This document shows, in pieces, positions 62,301 to 64,000 of a stretch of DNA of 64,000 nucleotides (positions are counted from its first letter, which is position 1; each line of letters begins with the position of its first letter). The stretch lies in assembly GCA_025504975.1 (NCBI GenBank), contig JANUWI010000004.1:1550001-1614000 (forward strand). The letters are read 5' to 3'. The DNA comes from Plenodomus lindquistii (taxonomy: Eukaryota > Ascomycota > Dothideomycetes > Pleosporales > Leptosphaeriaceae). The notes below the pieces were generated by a model. The model made no database searches. It saw only the letters and a list, made by a program, of their open reading frames with translations, and was not told the DNA's origin. A program made the translations under genes and the position numbers.

Positions 62301-64000
62301 TTACTTCTAGCAATTCTAGTCCTATACTACTTTAATTCTAATTATAATATAAAACTAGAAACTAACGCTTTAGATAGAGTTATAGCTAGAATTATATTTT
62401 AAAAATACCTAGATAGTAAATAGTACCCTATAGCTTTCTATAGTAAAATACTTACTAGAGTAGTATTTAATTAGAAAATATATAATAAAAAACTATTTAC
62501 TATTATTACTACTTTTAAAAAATAGAAAGCTAAACTAATTTTAGTTTAGCACTAAGTTTAAATATATACTAATTATTAATTTTTAGAGTATTTTATAAAT
62601 ATAAAAGTTTTAAATTAATAATAAGCTAACTAGGCTAAGCTTAGAGCCTTTTTTAATTTCTAAATTAAGTATACTCTAGGTAAAAGCAATAAACGCGTAG
62701 ATATCTTTAGTTAATAAAAATAAAATATAAAGAATTTTAAAATAGCCTAATAAAATAATTACTTTTTAGTTTTTTTTAATCTAGCTAGGCTATATAGCTA
62801 TATTAACTCTAAACTAGTAAAGTAATATCTAGAGTCTTTTCTATAAATAACTATTACTTCTTTTTAACTAACTCTAATAATATTACTAGATTTTTTAGAG
62901 CTAATAGAAGCCCTATTAAAAAAAAACTAATAGTTTTTTAAAAAAAAACGTTTTTTACTACTTTTCTAGTATTAAATAGATAATAGACTTTTTTTTTATA
63001 GTAACTACTTTTATATTTCTTTAAACTTACTACTTTGTATATAACTTATTTAAAAAATATATAATTAAGTATTAATAGCTTATTCTAGTACTATAAAAAT
63101 TTACTAGTTACTTATATAATAATACTACTAAAAAAGAATAGAAGCTACTTATAAATAGTACGTGCGTAACTGCGTTGCCTACTAAAAATTCTATTTAAAA
63201 TAAATCTAAATTTAAAAGTTTCTCTATTTTTTACTAATTCTAAAGAAACCTATATAATATTTTATAATACATTTTAAATTTTTTTTTAAAAACCAATATA
63301 GCTATAATTAGATTCTAGTAATTATTAATTAACTTTTTAAATAAGCAATTATAATACTATACTATAAAATAATAAACGTTTAAAACTTTATTTAACTATT
63401 TATATAATAGGTATATTAGTTTAGATATACTTTTAAAAGTATTATTTCTAACTATAAAGCCTAGTTTATTTTCTATTTCTAGTCTAAATTCTACTAAATT
63501 ATAGGTATTAAAATATAACTCTCTACTACCTATTATAAATAAACTAATAGCTAAACTAAAATTATAAATAAATATTTTAACTAACGCCTATAGCTGTTTA
63601 TAATATACTACTAGAATAACTAAAATAAACTTTTTCTATTTATAAACTAAGCCTAGATAACGCTTTTATACGCGTTAATAGAAATAGCTCTATACTAGCT
63701 TCTATATAGTTCTAAACTCTAATAGAGCTAGAACTAGCACTATTTAAAAATAGCTAATTCTATTAAAAAACCTAACTACTAAAAGGTTTATAATCTAGCT
63801 ATTTAGATATATAACGTTTAGAAATAAGCTAAAAAAAATATAGAAAAAGTATAAAACTAAATATATTCTACTATTAACGCTTACTAATATTCTATTAACT
63901 AGAGAATTAGAGATAAAGTTTATTTTTTTACTACTAAACTAGTAACTATAAAACCTAGCTAAAAGTTATCTAAACTATAGAAAAGTTCTTTTAAAGTTTT

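Larger units (their letters stand above)
53296..64000 (+). mobile_element. Ty3/gypsy retrotransposon G3, RIPed, split by the young copia, runs off the window
   Basis: It starts with a 417-bp LTR at 53296. Gag begins after the LTR and is interrupted at 54174 by the young copia, resuming at 59360. The gag zinc knuckle is seen as YYNY...YY...Y at 60352-60393. The protease triad Asp-Thr-Gly is now Asn-Thr-Ser at 60645-60653. RT carries a YLDN box near 61917-61931 and RNase H follows at 62400-62640. Integrase sequence continues to the window end. By length comparison with G1 the window ends about 1.9 kb short of its 3' end. Mostly TpA-type mutations; no open frame. Confidence 0.9.

Noticed and set aside
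53296..64000. Two separate gypsy fragments on either side of the young copia
   Set aside because: Removing the copia and one duplication rejoins the sequence exactly as in gypsy G1 and G2, so this is one element.

Overview
The window is a transposon graveyard from a filamentous ascomycete (Pezizomycotina-type) genome. About 58.8 of 64 kb is extremely AT-rich. CpA and TpG are almost absent and replaced by TpA, and stops (mostly TAG/TAA where CAG, TGG or CAA is expected) fall every few codons. This is the signature of repeat-induced point mutation (RIP). No host gene, rRNA, tRNA gene or CRISPR array was found. Outside one young element, only a single open frame of 60 residues exists, and it is spurious. 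I cannot name the species from sequence alone.

The one non-RIPed block, 54175-59359, is a Ty1/copia LTR retrotransposon on the minus strand with normal GC. It has two LTRs of 187 and 184 bp, a primer-binding site matching a tRNA-Lys(CUU) 5' half, a polypurine tract, gag, and pol (protease, integrase, RT, RNase H). Gag and pol share a frame separated by one UGA followed by CUA, a known leaky context. Pol is broken by a one-base deletion between integrase and RT. A RIP-degraded relative at 1-4597 is continuous across that point, so the break looks private to this copy.

The rest is nested relics. 1-4597: RIPed relative of the young copia, with its LTR at 4411-4597, sitting in a pogo/Fot1 element (fragment 4598-5297), which sits in another copia (K1, 5298-7795). 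7806-8425: dispersed repeat M. 8541-15991: complete RIPed Ty3/gypsy element G1 (minus), both LTRs 417 bp, perfect 5-bp duplication. 15992-18358: unassigned AT-rich sequence plus a second M copy. 18361-20620: pogo copy carrying a solo gypsy LTR. 20623-35870: copia I (minus), split by two pogo insertions (22689-32026 and 32584-34427); the first of these is itself split by a 7.5-kb RIPed Helitron with Rep and helicase relics (23254-30748). 35871-38464: unassigned sequence, a third M copy and an LTR end piece. 38465-43753: copia K2 (minus), split by a pogo copy (40703-42544). 43754-47689: truncated gypsy G2. 47690-53295: copia H (plus), containing a 0.6-kb element with long inverted arms (52662-53254). 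53296-64000: gypsy G3 (plus), into which the young copia inserted and which runs off the window.

Nothing here forms a host pathway. The value lies in the stratigraphy: copia and gypsy elements were hit by pogo elements, these by a Helitron, gypsy LTRs and copia copies, and RIP then degraded almost everything. A copia copy arrived after, or escaped, RIP. Relic boundaries come from reading internal repeat comparisons by eye; those marked approximate may be off by tens of bases.
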